A DNA stretch of 64,000 bases, taken from assembly GCF_014905615.1 (NCBI RefSeq), contig NZ_AQGU01000029.1:1-64000 (forward strand). The letters run 5' to 3'. The stretch is from Pseudoalteromonas aliena SW19. Lineage in GTDB: Bacteria > Pseudomonadota > Gammaproteobacteria > Enterobacterales > Alteromonadaceae. Below are positions 39,021-48,268 of this stretch, piece after piece (positions within the stretch are counted from its first letter, which is position 1; each line of letters starts with the position of its first letter). Made by a program: the position numbers and the translations under genes. The notes beneath the pieces were generated by a model. That model did no database searches. It worked only from the letters and a program-made list of their open reading frames with translations, and was not told where the DNA came from.

Positions 39021-39054
39021 AAGGCCGCCGTATTTATTACTGCGGCCTTTTTTT
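39021..39054 (+). terminator. Rho-independent terminator (intact copy)
   Basis: AAGGCCGC and GCGGCCTT form the stem around a 13-nt loop, followed by TTTTTT. It is homologous to 36481-36510. It could also limit leftward transcription from 40049, but the T-run fits the plus strand. Confidence 0.8.
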
Positions 39055-39077
39055 CAGTTATAGCGCTTTTATTTTTA

Positions 39078-40049
39078 CTAATCGTGAGGGTATACGGTGC
39101 CGTTTTTATTTATGATCGCGCTCCACTGCTCTATTATTTCATTTGCACTGGCAAGTTCACTTTCGCTAAGTTGCGGATACTGTCGCTGCTCAAACCACGC
39201 ATAGCGATTATAAATATCATTATTATCGGTGATTTCCATAATTAATCGGTTTAGCGCGTAAGACTTTGCAAAACTTTTTTCACCAAGTTGCTGTGAATAA
39301 TACACATTAGATAAAGAGATTAATGCTTTTTCACTACCATGTTGAGCAGCGTATTCTAAAAATACTATTTTTTGTTTATTAAAATTATCCCTTTTTTGAA
39401 TGAACTCAGCGCGTTTTAGTGTCGAAAAACCTTGCGACTTCATAAAAAACTCAGCCGTTAGATTAACAAATGACTCTTGTGCGGCGACAAACCCATTTTT
39501 CGCTGCATCTTCTAAATACGCATAAAATTGGTGACGCTCAATACTATTAATGCCCTTACAATAATCAAACTTTTCTATTTTACTATCAGCGGCTTCGCCG
39601 ACATCACTGTACTGAGAGATTTGTTCTAGCTCAGCTTGTAGAGCGTTGTCATCAATTGGTGCCGACAAACAATACCTTAAGTTTGTAGCGATGATATATT
39701 TTGCTTCGTTATCACCATCGTTTGCTGCCGCTTGTAAGCGTTTAAAGTGCTCCCTAAACTCCCCTTGAAGTTTCCATTGCGGTCTGGTCATAATAACTCG
39801 CTGATACTTACCTTCGCTTGATGAAAGGGCACTGTTAGTCACCTTTTTGTTGGTCAGTAAGTCAGTATTGACTGCTTTTTTAGGAGTTTTTTGAGGTAAT
39901 ACAGTTAAATAATTAGAGGTTTGCTCTGCTGAAGTCGGTGGATCCGACGCTTTATTGTAAAAATAACCGACAGTACATAACAGTAGAGAGACTATTAAAA
40001 ATATAGATAGATAAACCCACCTTGGCTTATGCATGTTATTGTTTTTCAA
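39078..40049 (-). CDS. Membrane-anchored Sel1/TPR-like protein
   Basis: 323 residues. A short basic N-terminus and one membrane segment (about 11-31, VYLSIFLIVSLLLCTVGYFY) anchor a periplasmic domain. The domain has helical-repeat features of the Sel1 kind: LQAAANDGDNEAKYIIATNL, LEDAAKNGFVAAQESF and LEYAAQHGSEKALISLSN, each with the A-x-x-G-x-x-x-A pattern. Three cysteine positions fall between the repeats. Such proteins mediate protein contacts; no partner is evident. It stands alone between the VOC duplicate and an unknown lipoprotein. Confidence 0.75.
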   Translation of the reverse strand: MKNNNMHKPRWVYLSIFLIVSLLLCTVGYFYNKASDPPTSAEQTSNYLTVLPQKTPKKAVNTDLLTNKKVTNSALSSSEGKYQRVIMTRPQWKLQGEFREHFKRLQAAANDGDNEAKYIIATNLRYCLSAPIDDNALQAELEQISQYSDVGEAADSKIEKFDYCKGINSIERHQFYAYLEDAAKNGFVAAQESFVNLTAEFFMKSQGFSTLKRAEFIQKRDNFNKQKIVFLEYAAQHGSEKALISLSNVYYSQQLGEKSFAKSYALNRLIMEITDNNDIYNRYAWFEQRQYPQLSESELASANEIIEQWSAIINKNGTVYPHD

Positions 40050-40159
40050 GCCACTTACCTTAGCAAGACGAATGTAATTCTGGTAATGAAGATGTGTGTC
40101 ATCCTAAATGGTTTTTAATAGAGTCGTGTATTCTAGCTTTAAATTTTTATCAGCTGTTT

Positions 40160-40678
40160 TTACCAATTAAGTTTTTTAGCTACTTTTTTAGCACCACGAA
40201 TAAATGACTCAGGTTCATCTTTTGATAATATTCCATCTACAAATTCATTTGATGTAGTAACTACTCTGATAGTCGATTTTTCTGAATTGATGATTCTTAA
40301 AAACTCTTTCTGATTTATTGTGAAAGTCTTTTGTCCTGCGGCTCTTCCCATAAGATTTGTATCTGTAATTGAACTCTGAGCACTTGATTTAAGTTCTGTT
40401 ATTTCACCATTAATATTAATTTTTACGGAAGAAGGTATACTTCCAATAGTTTGAACACTAAATAAAATTGTTTCAGAATTATTTTCACTCCACTCTATAT
40501 TTGCCCAGATCAAAGATTCAGGGCTCGCCCAGATAGACTCCTTATACACTTTACCTGGTGACATTGTAATTCGTTTTTTTCCATCGAAAGTATCAACTTT
40601 AGTTTCGGTTGTAGCTGCACACCCAACTATAAAAAGTAATAGAAAATAAGTACTATATCTTTTTAAATATTCAGTCAT
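40160..40678 (-). CDS. Lipoprotein of unknown function
   Basis: 172 residues with signal peptide and a lipobox-like IVGC (Cys about 20). The mature part is predicted beta-rich (ITMSPGKVYKESIWASPESL and KTFTINQKEFLRIINSEK), possibly an Ig-like fold. No family recognised. Located in an accessory stretch of minus-strand lipoprotein genes between two IS3 scraps. Confidence 0.7.
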   Translation of the reverse strand: MTEYLKRYSTYFLLLFIVGCAATTETKVDTFDGKKRITMSPGKVYKESIWASPESLIWANIEWSENNSETILFSVQTIGSIPSSVKININGEITELKSSAQSSITDTNLMGRAAGQKTFTINQKEFLRIINSEKSTIRVVTTSNEFVDGILSKDEPESFIRGAKKVAKKLNW

Positions 40679-40872
40679 TTGAGTAAATCTTTTTATTGTA
40701 AGTTAACGCCATTTTTGAGAAACAGCTAACGAGTCTGTCGATTAACTCATTTTCATTAATGGTTTAACCATAACTGAGTTCCTATTCTGGTTCAATCGAT
40801 TACTGTACTTTTACGCAGAATATAAAAAGAGTTTGATATTGTTTTAATTGATATCTTAGAAGGTATAATTAC

Positions 40873-40948
40873 TAAACCAGACAACCACGCTAGTTGAAGG
40901 AACAGTACAGCCCCCTGATTAAAAAGTGCAAAATTTAGCATGGGTGTA
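40873..40948. mobile_element. Second scrap of the IS3-type element
   Basis: ACCAGACAACCACGCTAGTTG, AACAGTACAG and GCAAAATTTAGCATGGGTGT match 38576-38651 with scattered substitutions. It is older than the first copy and has no coding capacity. The rest of 40679-41061 holds only a hairpin GCTGGAGG/CCTCCAGC (41031-41052). Confidence 0.6.
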
Positions 40949-41061
40949 TTGTTTATTGGTCTTTCATTACAGGAGGCGAACCGCTCATTACACTTCCTGC
41001 TAATAAAAAGCGCATGACGGGTGTTATGTGGGCTGGAGGTTAGAGCCCTCCAGCTACTCGG

Positions 41062-41517
41062 TTAGCAGTAAATTTTCATGGGTATATCTTTAATACCTGA
41101 TTTTTCTCTTACTTCACCGGTAGGTGTGAAACCTAACTTAAGATATACATTCTTAGCATTTAAGGCCGAATTAACAGTAAAAACACCTTCATTGCCATTT
41201 TGATGACAAATATTTTTTGCGTGCAACCAAAGCTTTTTAGATAACCCTCTGCCTTGGTGAGAGTCTGAAACAAATAAATGATAAAGGTGGCAATTATTCT
41301 TGATACCTATTACTCCGATGACTCTGCTATCATATTCAACAACATGGTATTGATAGCCATCATTAATATACTGTTTGATAGAATCCGGTGCCATTGAAGC
41401 AAGCAATAATTTACCACCTTCATTCGAACAACTAGGCAAAATATACTTTTCAGCTAGTGTTGAAATTAGTAAACTAATTTGACTTGCATCGTTCTGAATA
41501 GCCTCTCTAATGGTCAT
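41062..41517 (-). CDS. GNAT-family N-acetyltransferase
   Basis: 151 residues, complete. The acetyl-CoA-binding segment LFVSDSHQGRGLSKKL shows the Q-x-x-G-x-G/A signature, preceded by the V-x-G-x-I-G strand (SRVIGVIGI) and followed by LNAKNVYLKLGF. The substrate is unknown. An isolated gene with no operon partner. A related but different GNAT occurs at 60474. Confidence 0.88.
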   Translation of the reverse strand: MTIREAIQNDASQISLLISTLAEKYILPSCSNEGGKLLLASMAPDSIKQYINDGYQYHVVEYDSRVIGVIGIKNNCHLYHLFVSDSHQGRGLSKKLWLHAKNICHQNGNEGVFTVNSALNAKNVYLKLGFTPTGEVREKSGIKDIPMKIYC

Positions 41518-42070
41518 GTAATTCCCTATGCTGCTAACAATTTATCGCGTTCGTGCATATTTCTGCCGATGTAACGCTCACTTTTCTACTTTATATAGTT
41601 TTAATAAATTACCTAAGATATTGCTATTACTGAGTTTTTAATTATTTTTAGGCAAAGCTAAATGGAACAAGATGTGTCCCTTGCTCATTTCCCTAAATAT
41701 GTAAGCACACAACCGTTTGTTTATCCAATTAATTATTGCATTTAGTTAGGAACAATGTCGGCTTATCGCTTTAGCATGAAGACGTTATATAAATACCACC
41801 AAAAATCATAGTGCTGGGTAGCTCAACACGATCGTATTTTGTTTATTAAGTAACGATTACTCTAAAACATTTACGACGAGTTACTTTTGCCTGCGCTACG
41901 TGTTTCACCACGACAAACTTAGGTTATTACTGAGTTCCCTTGTTGCGCGCCGCTATTATTAAACACGGCTAATTTGCTTTTAAAGGTTTTTATTGAGTGG
42001 TTTTTATACTAGCGGGCATGTTTACATCACGTTAGTATGGAGCTCTATTAAGTTACAAAACGATAATTAC
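41518..42070. other. Intergenic stretch without recognisable gene
   Basis: 552 bp between divergent genes. No open frame with coding character, no strong hairpin and no copy of the dispersed repeats was seen. It should contain the promoters for both neighbours. Confidence 0.5.
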
Positions 42071-42694
42071 ATGACTTTAAAAACAAACGCATTAATTTAT
42101 TTTTTAGCCTTTTGCAGTGGTTTTTGCATTATGGGGATTGAGCTTTTAGGAGGGCGAATACTTGCGCCTTTTTTTGGGAGCAGTGTACATATTTGGGGCA
42201 GCATAATAACGGTGTTTATGCTCAGTTTATCATTTGGCTATTTACTTGGCGGTAAGTTAAGTACTAAAAATGCATCGCTTACTAAATATGGTTTAATATT
42301 TTTAGTCGCCAGTATTATGGTGGTGCCTATTACGTTATTTTCGCAGCCAATAATGGAGTTTATATTCACGCATATTGAAGATAGCCGCTATGGTTCGCTG
42401 TTAGCTTCAACTGCATTATTTTTTATTCCAACCGTTATTTTAGGCATGATTTCGCCCTACTCTGTACGCTTACTGGTAACCGATAGTGATAAAAGTGGTC
42501 AAGTAGCGGGCCGTTTATACTTTGTAAGTACGCTTGGCAGTGCGCTGGGTACTATTATCACTTCTTTTTACTTTGTACTCGCGTTTGACGTAAATACCAT
42601 TATTGGCGCTTTTGCTTTGACACTAGGGTCGTTAGGTTTGGTGGCTATGGTTATTAATACCTTGGCGAGTAATAAGGAACTTGCCCATGCTTAA
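42071..42694 (+). CDS. Membrane half of a split spermidine-synthase-like protein
   Basis: From the ATG at 42071 the protein has 207 residues and about six membrane segments: FLAFCSGFCIMGIELLGGRI (the E-L-x-G-R-x-L-A-P motif of fused synthase/MFS-like proteins), then LSLSFGYLLGGKL. The open frame extends to 41993 but the extra 26 residues look non-native. It corresponds to the N-terminal membrane part of long spermidine synthase-like proteins; the catalytic half is the next, overlapping gene. The function of the membrane part is unknown. Confidence 0.8.
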   Translation: MTLKTNALIYFLAFCSGFCIMGIELLGGRILAPFFGSSVHIWGSIITVFMLSLSFGYLLGGKLSTKNASLTKYGLIFLVASIMVVPITLFSQPIMEFIFTHIEDSRYGSLLASTALFFIPTVILGMISPYSVRLLVTDSDKSGQVAGRLYFVSTLGSALGTIITSFYFVLAFDVNTIIGAFALTLGSLGLVAMVINTLASNKELAHA

Positions 42695-43571
42695 ATATTT
42701 TTTACTGCCGTTAATCGTGTTTTCGGGATCGACGTTTAGCAAAGTTATTCATGAAGAGCGCTCGCTTTACCGTAATATTATTGTTGAAGAAACTCGGGAC
42801 CTACGTTGTCTTAAATTTAATACTAAAAGCAGTCAAACAAGCCAAAGCTGTATGTACAAAAATGACCCCGACAAACTTGTTTTTAACTACACTAAACTTA
42901 CTTTTTCCAGTCTTTTAGTAGCCGATAATCCTAAGAATGTACTTATTATAGGGTTAGGTGGCGGTACGCTTTCTAATGTTATTCATGAACTATATCCAGA
43001 GGCAAAAATTCATAATGTAGAAATAGACCCCGCAGTGACTAAAGTTGCCCGCGACTACTTTAACTTTATAGAAAATGATTTGGTGACATCAAGCGTTCAA
43101 GATGGTCGTATTTTTATAAAGCGCGCTGCAATAAAAAAACAACAATACGATTGGATTATTTTAGATGCCTTTAATGGCGACTATATTCCAGAGCATTTAC
43201 TCACTAAAGAGTTTTTTGAAGAAGTACAAAGTGTATTGGCCGACGGCGGTATAATTGCTGCTAATACGTTTTCTAGCAGTAAACTATACGAGCATGAATC
43301 GGCAACTTACCACGCTGTATTTGGCGATTTTATAAATGTAAGCCGTGAAAATCGCAGTAATCGTATTATTTTAGCGGGACTTAAAGCGCCTCCTACTAAC
43401 GAGCAAATAAAGGCACGGGTTAAAATACTTGAGCTTCGTTTGGCAAAATACGGCATTGATATAAAAGCAATTAGCGAATTTATGTATTTTACAAAAGACG
43501 GTCAAGATTGGCCTGCTGATACCAAAGTACTAACCGATCAATACTCGCCAGCCAACCTACTTAATTTTTAA
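42687..43571 (+). CDS. Spermidine/spermine synthase-like aminopropyltransferase domain, exported
   Basis: 294 residues from the ATG at 42687 (AAGGA 8 nt upstream), overlapping the previous gene by 8 bp. The N-terminus (LLPLIVFSGSTFSKV) looks like a signal peptide or anchor. The Rossmann core has the SAM-type GLGGGTLS loop, NVEIDPAV acidic strand and DWIILDAFNGDYIPEHL, matching PF01564 polyamine synthases. It lacks the canonical catalytic GGGxG..R.. substrate residues in full, so polyamine synthesis is unproven. An exported position, separated from cytosolic polyamine substrates, is odd and may mean a different acceptor. Confidence 0.8.
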   Translation: MLKYFLLPLIVFSGSTFSKVIHEERSLYRNIIVEETRDLRCLKFNTKSSQTSQSCMYKNDPDKLVFNYTKLTFSSLLVADNPKNVLIIGLGGGTLSNVIHELYPEAKIHNVEIDPAVTKVARDYFNFIENDLVTSSVQDGRIFIKRAAIKKQQYDWIILDAFNGDYIPEHLLTKEFFEEVQSVLADGGIIAANTFSSSKLYEHESATYHAVFGDFINVSRENRSNRIILAGLKAPPTNEQIKARVKILELRLAKYGIDIKAISEFMYFTKDGQDWPADTKVLTDQYSPANLLNF

Positions 43572-43782
43572 GATGCTTTATAAAGCTGTAAATAATAAAT
43601 TAGTTACTTGAGCGCGATGTAAAATAGCACCGACAAGTATGGCGTTTATTTTTATTTAGGTGAGGTTTTATACCTCGCTTATATTTCTTACTACACATCT
43701 TTAATTCATTTTTAACTAATATATTTACGTTGTTTATTAAGTAGTGATATTATAGTTAGCCTGCTAACTAATTAAGCGCGCT

Positions 43783-44268
43783 ATGGTTAAAAACATTCCA
43801 TTTTATGAAACTCTTGATTTAACACTTTGCGGCAATATGGGCCGTGTGCATCGCTTATGCCGTGAGGCGGTAACTATTGCTGTTGAGCCTTTAGGGTTAA
43901 CGCAGTCGCGCTGGACAGCCCTAATGCATATAAATATGCTCAAAGAAGGCGTTACTCAGTTAGCGCTGGCACAGAGTTTAGGCATAGAGATGCCGTCGCT
44001 TACCCGCACGCTCAAACAGTTAGAAGAGCAATCATTGATTGTGCGCCGTGTAGATGAGCACGATAAACGCAGTAAAAAACTTTATTTTACCGAGCAAGGT
44101 CGCAGTATTTTATTCACCTTAAATGAGCGAATAACTGATATTAAAGCGCAATTATATAGCGGTTTTAGCCATGCACAGTTAGATGCAATGGCATACGGTT
44201 TGGTAAAAATGGAAGAAAACGCTCTAAATTGCATTAACTCTCAAGCAAAGGCTAAAAATGACACCTGA
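43783..44268 (+). CDS. MarR-family regulator of the adjoining efflux operon
   Basis: 161 residues with a winged helix (TQLALAQSLGIEMPSLTRTLKQLEEQ) and the D-x-R-S-K wing (DEHDKRSKKLYFTEQG). It overlaps the following HlyD gene by 11 bp and so is co-transcribed with the pump it probably represses, as in EmrR-EmrAB. The upstream region 43572-43782 includes AT-rich sequence with TTGTTTATTAAG and TATTATAG likely serving as promoter. Ligand unknown. Confidence 0.88.
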   Translation: MVKNIPFYETLDLTLCGNMGRVHRLCREAVTIAVEPLGLTQSRWTALMHINMLKEGVTQLALAQSLGIEMPSLTRTLKQLEEQSLIVRRVDEHDKRSKKLYFTEQGRSILFTLNERITDIKAQLYSGFSHAQLDAMAYGLVKMEENALNCINSQAKAKNDT

Positions 44269-45322
44269 TCAAAAATTTGCCCGCTATGTAAGACTCTCCC
44301 TCATTGGGTTTGCTTTAGTGTTTATTTATTATTTAATGGCTGATATTTTTTTACCTGTAACACCTCAAGCGCGCGTATATCACCCTGTTGTGCAAATATC
44401 ACCACAAATAAGTGGTCGAGTAACCAATGTGTTAGTAAGTAACAACCAACCTGTAAAGTCTGGTGATGTATTGTTTTACATTGACCCAGGTCCATATAAT
44501 TTAGCGGACGAACAGGCTCAGCTGGCGCTTGACGATGCTAAATTACAAAACAAGCGACTCGATACAAATGTTAAAGCACTTGAAGCGCAAATAAGTGCAG
44601 CAAAAGCTAAACAACATGAGCAAAAATTACTAAAAAGTCGAGGCGAAAAACTCTACAAACAAAACTCTATATCAGAGCAAAAGCTTGAAAGCATTCGTGC
44701 TAATTATCAAGCAAGCAAATCCAATGTAGCAGCGTATGAGGCGCAATTAGCTGAAGCTATTCTAGCCCGTGGTGAGTTGGGTGAGCAAAATTTAGCAATG
44801 CGCCATGCTGCAAATCAGTTAGCACAAGCCGAGTTAAATTTATCGTATACGCAAGTGCGTGCCTTGAGTGATGGCATAGTTGCTAACTTACAATTGCTTG
44901 ATGGTGCATATGCCGTTGCAGGTAAACCGTTATTAGCGATTGTGGCTAAAAAAGCGGACTTAGTTGCCGATTTTAGAGAAAAGTCACTTCTGCACATGAA
45001 GCGCGGTAGCCTAGCAAAAGTCGTTTTTGATAGTCGCCCAGGAGAGGTTTACGATGCAACACTTGAAACATTTGAGGCCGGTGTCAGTAATGGTCAATTA
45101 AGTGCCAATGGCTTATTAAGTACTACTGAGACTAGTAACCGTTGGGTGCGTGATGCGCAGCGTCAACGTATTCATCTAACATTAGTTAACAATCAAAGTT
45201 TAATTGAAAATATGCCAAGTGGTGCACGTGCTACAGTGCAATTACTGCCAGAGTCAGCTATTGGGCAGTGGTTTGGCGCAGCGCAAATTAGGTTTATTAG
45301 TTGGTTGCACTACATTTATTAA
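44258..45322 (+). CDS. HlyD/EmrA-type membrane fusion protein
   Basis: 354 residues. One N-terminal membrane helix (about 12-31, LSLIGFALVFIYYLMADIFL) is followed by a biotinyl-lipoyl hairpin domain (VVQISPQISGRVTNVLVSNNQ) with a coiled coil (about 80-180) in its middle. It is the periplasmic adaptor linking an inner-membrane pump to an outer-membrane channel. The next gene encodes the partner membrane protein; no outer-membrane channel is encoded here. Confidence 0.9.
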   Translation: MTPDQKFARYVRLSLIGFALVFIYYLMADIFLPVTPQARVYHPVVQISPQISGRVTNVLVSNNQPVKSGDVLFYIDPGPYNLADEQAQLALDDAKLQNKRLDTNVKALEAQISAAKAKQHEQKLLKSRGEKLYKQNSISEQKLESIRANYQASKSNVAAYEAQLAEAILARGELGEQNLAMRHAANQLAQAELNLSYTQVRALSDGIVANLQLLDGAYAVAGKPLLAIVAKKADLVADFREKSLLHMKRGSLAKVVFDSRPGEVYDATLETFEAGVSNGQLSANGLLSTTETSNRWVRDAQRQRIHLTLVNNQSLIENMPSGARATVQLLPESAIGQWFGAAQIRFISWLHYIY

Positions 45323-45332
45323 TGGAGAAGGT

Positions 45333-46382
45333 ATGACTCAAGTTGTTAGCCAAGGCCCACAATTAGATTCTAATGGCCTTCGCCAAGCACTGCGTATTGC
45401 CGGCGGATGCACTATTGGTTTTGCTATTAGTAAATTGATGAATTGGCCAAACGGTATATTTTTTACTGTTTATCCTATGTTGTTACTCGGCATGGTACCT
45501 ACCTTAAGCCGTGGCGTTATTAACCAATTTATAGCGTCGGCGGCTTTTAGTGCATTTATAGTGCTTATAATACAGGGGCTATTTTCTCACTTGCCTGTCG
45601 TTATGACGCTACTTGTATTTGGCATATTTCGTTTTTTATTTCATAAAATGAGTAGCGGTAGCGCCTTTTTATTTGGTGCTTTAGGCGTGGTTAGCCTTTC
45701 AATTCAACTGCATTTTTCGAGCTATGTTGATCAAGGCAGTAGTATCTACCCGCTGATTTTAAGTAACGGTTTGGCTATTATTTTAACCGTAATTATTGCC
45801 GCGATAATGCATGGGGTGTTTCCAGATGTAACCGCACGTCCTGGGCGAGTAATGCCAGCTAAACCTAAAGAAAGCATCCGCCATGAAGTGCTACTTTGCG
45901 CCAGTGTGGCAACGCTGTCGTTTGTGGTTTTTCAGGTGCTTGATTTACAAGATTCAATTTCAGCACAAGCGGCCTCAGTACTGATTTTGTTTTCATTGTG
46001 TTGGAAAGCAGCAGGTATGGCAGGCTGGCAACGTGCAATTGGTACATTGATTGGTTGTAATGCCGCGCTGTTATCGCAGTTTTTTTTGTACAATCACACC
46101 GATTTTTTACTATTTCCGGTGGCTATATTGTGGATTTTATCGTTTGTATTTGCACGGTTTCATATTTTAGGTGGCGGTATACCTGGTATAGGATTTGGTG
46201 TATTAACCACATTTGGTATTTTATTTGGTCAGTCATTAGGCCCAAGGCAAGACTTAATTTACAGTGCGTTGTATCGATTTAGTTCGGTATCGGTGGCGAT
46301 TATTTTAAGTTTATGTGCTGTATATGTTATGCATCATTTGCTTAATCGTTTTAGTGCAACGCGTCATCATACCTTTGATTAA
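45333..46382 (+). CDS. DUF2955/FUSC-like inner-membrane efflux protein
   Basis: I start it at the ATG 45333 (GGAGAAGG ribosome site), giving 349 residues; the open frame reaches back to 45204 inside the HlyD gene. About ten hydrophobic segments and two FUSC-like halves (GGCTIGFAISKLMNWPNGIFF and AGMAGWQRAIGTLIGCNAALL). With the HlyD and MarR genes it forms an aromatic-acid/drug efflux operon of the AaeAB/YdhJK kind. Substrate not inferable. Confidence 0.85.
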   Translation: MTQVVSQGPQLDSNGLRQALRIAGGCTIGFAISKLMNWPNGIFFTVYPMLLLGMVPTLSRGVINQFIASAAFSAFIVLIIQGLFSHLPVVMTLLVFGIFRFLFHKMSSGSAFLFGALGVVSLSIQLHFSSYVDQGSSIYPLILSNGLAIILTVIIAAIMHGVFPDVTARPGRVMPAKPKESIRHEVLLCASVATLSFVVFQVLDLQDSISAQAASVLILFSLCWKAAGMAGWQRAIGTLIGCNAALLSQFFLYNHTDFLLFPVAILWILSFVFARFHILGGGIPGIGFGVLTTFGILFGQSLGPRQDLIYSALYRFSSVSVAIILSLCAVYVMHHLLNRFSATRHHTFD

Positions 46383-46390
46383 ATAAATTT

Positions 46391-47018
46391 TAATTATTAA
46401 GCCATTTTAAAAACTGCGTTTTTACACGCCAGCAAGCTGTGCGCCTACCAGTTAATAAGGTTGCAAATTTTGTAGACGTAGAGCTTGCTCACGTAAGAAG
46501 CAAAGCTTCTAATTATTGAGTTATTTTAAAAACTGCGTTTTTACACGGCAATAGGCTGCGTGTCTACCAGTCAGTAAATATGCAAATTTTGTAGACGTAG
46601 AGCTTACTCACGTAAGAAGAAAAGCTTCTAATTATTGAGTTATTTTAAAAACTGCGTTTTTACACAGCTAGCAAGCTGTGCGTCTACAGGTCAGTAAATA
46701 TGCACATTTGTAGACGTAGAGCTTGCTCGCGTGAGAAGCAAAGCTTCTAATTATTGAGTTATTTTAAAAACTACGTTTATATTTCAGCAAGTTGCACGTC
46801 TACCAGTTAATAAGGTTGCAAATTTTGTAGACGTAGAGCTTGCTCACGTGAGAAGCGAGGCTTCTAATTATTGAGTTATTTTAAAAACTGCGTTTTTACA
46901 CGCTAGCAAGCTGTGCGTCTACAGGTCAGTAAATATGCACATTTGTAGACGTAGAGCTTGCTCACGTGAGAAGCAAGGCTTCTAATTATTGAGTTATTTA
47001 AAGGCTTCGCGTTTACAT
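46391..47018. repeat. Five tandem ~118-bp hairpin repeats plus a partial copy
   Basis: Units begin at 46391, 46510, 46629, 46748, 46865 and 46983 (partial), lengths 119, 119, 119, 117, 118. Each contains AGCAAGCTGTGCGTCTAC and, 20-30 nt on, GTAGACGTAGAGCTTGCT, which pair into a long stem, then CTCACGTGAG and GAAGCAAAGCTTC hairpins. No open frame. The block separates the convergent DUF2955 and arfB genes. It resembles a BIME/REP array more than an integron because attC core sites (GTTRRRY) are absent. Confidence 0.85.
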
Positions 47019-47019
47019 G

Positions 47020-47433
47020 TTAAACTTTCACACTGCCACGCAATGCTTTATTTTGGCCGTGTTTGGTTTTTTTATCCATGCGTTTACGCTGAGAGTTTCG
47101 ACTTGGCTTGGTGGCTCTTCGAGCCTTGTTTACTACTGTCGCGCTTAAAATAAGGTCTTTTAAACGTTTAAGTGCATCGTCTCGATTAAGCTCTTGTGTA
47201 CGATGACTTTGCGCTTTAATGATTAACACGCCATCTTTAGTTATTCTAGAATCTTTTAAAGCGAGTAAGCGTTCTTTGTAAAAGTCAGGTAATTTAGAAC
47301 GGTTAATGTCAAAACGTAAATGTATAGCACTTGCTACCTTGTTAACATTTTGACCACCGGCACCCTGAGAGCGAATAGCGGTTAGCTCTAGCTCCCACTC
47401 ATCAATTGTGACTGTATTTGAAATTGTTAACAT
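47020..47433 (-). CDS. arfB: Peptidyl-tRNA hydrolase ArfB (stalled-ribosome rescue)
   Basis: 137 residues, standard for ArfB/YaeJ. It hydrolyses peptidyl-tRNA on stalled ribosomes that lack mRNA in the channel. The catalytic GGQ loop is in RSQGAGGQNVNKVASA (about 22-37), and the long basic C-terminal tail (RRATKPSRNSQRKRMDKKTK) that senses the empty mRNA tunnel is present. It is an isolated gene convergent with the repeat array. Confidence 0.93.
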   Translation of the reverse strand: MLTISNTVTIDEWELELTAIRSQGAGGQNVNKVASAIHLRFDINRSKLPDFYKERLLALKDSRITKDGVLIIKAQSHRTQELNRDDALKRLKDLILSATVVNKARRATKPSRNSQRKRMDKKTKHGQNKALRGSVKV

Positions 47434-47655
47434 TGTATTCAGCTCTCGTTGTTAAAAATGCATTATATCACCTGCACATAGACTTAGGGTGAATCAACTA
47501 AAATCCTAGTACTTTCGTTAACTCCCATGAATTGTACTGTAAAATTCGCTAATGTATTGTTTTGTGTTGGCACATGCAGGTATTTAGTTTTTAATTGAAC
47601 TGCCCTATTTATTTAGGGCTTTATAAAATAGCCCCCGATAATAGGAAATACCCAT

Positions 47656-48225
47656 ATGAAAAAAATACTCGTATCACTTAGTTTGTTAGCAATGAGCTTC
47701 TCTGGTTTTGCAAAAGACATCACCGAAGGTGATTTACAAAGCTACATGAAAGCACTACCAGCGGTAACAAGCTGGGCGAGCGCTCAAGATTCTTTAAAAG
47801 GTATTGATTTAGGAAGCATGTTAGGTGCATCTGCTGATCAAACAACATCAGAGCAAAGTTCGTTAGCTAACAGTGCACTAAGTATGATTAAAGAGTACGA
47901 CTTGTATAAAAGTTTTGAAGGTGTGACGAGCCGTTACGGTTTTACACCAGAGCAGCTAATTACTGTTGGCTCAGAAGTGTCTATGGCTTACATTGAAAAC
48001 CTTAAGTCGGGTTTATCTGACGAAAACAAAGAAACCGCTAATAAATTAATGGGTGGTTTTCAAAGTATGAAAAGCGTTAAAGATAAAGGCGCTAGTTCGT
48101 TAATGGGGTCATTGGGCAATGCATCAAGTGCCGCTAAATCGAGTGAGCCAGTCGTTAGCGAAAGTAATCTTGAGCTTGTGAGTGAATACATGCCGCAACT
48201 TAAAAAGCTTTTCGCTCTTTTATAA
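47656..48225 (+). CDS. Exported protein of unknown function
   Basis: 189 residues with a clean signal peptide (MKKILVSLSLLAMSFSGFAK). The mature part is helical and Ser-rich toward the C-terminus with LGASADQTTSEQSS and SSLMGSLGNASSAAKS; no cysteines. Two regions with ITEGDLQSYMKALPAVTSWA and LELVSEYMPQLKKLF look amphipathic. No recognised domain. A terminator-like hairpin GCCCTA...TAGGGC (47602-47619) lies before it, and a strong terminator follows. Confidence 0.75.
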   Translation: MKKILVSLSLLAMSFSGFAKDITEGDLQSYMKALPAVTSWASAQDSLKGIDLGSMLGASADQTTSEQSSLANSALSMIKEYDLYKSFEGVTSRYGFTPEQLITVGSEVSMAYIENLKSGLSDENKETANKLMGGFQSMKSVKDKGASSLMGSLGNASSAAKSSEPVVSESNLELVSEYMPQLKKLFALL

Positions 48226-48242
48226 ACTGTATTGCTTTATAT

Positions 48243-48268
48243 AAAAAGGTGGCATTTGCCACCTTTTT
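48243..48268 (+). terminator. Rho-independent terminator
   Basis: AAAAAGGTGGC-ATTT-GCCACCTTTTT, an 11-bp stem with a 4-nt loop starting 17 bp after the stop of the 47656 gene. It can work on both strands. Confidence 0.9.

Noticed and set aside
46391..47018. Integron attC array
   Set aside because: Units lack the GTTRRRY core and the gene-cassette layout; no integrase is in the window.
46391..47018. CRISPR array
   Set aside because: Units are tandem without unique spacers and no cas genes are present.
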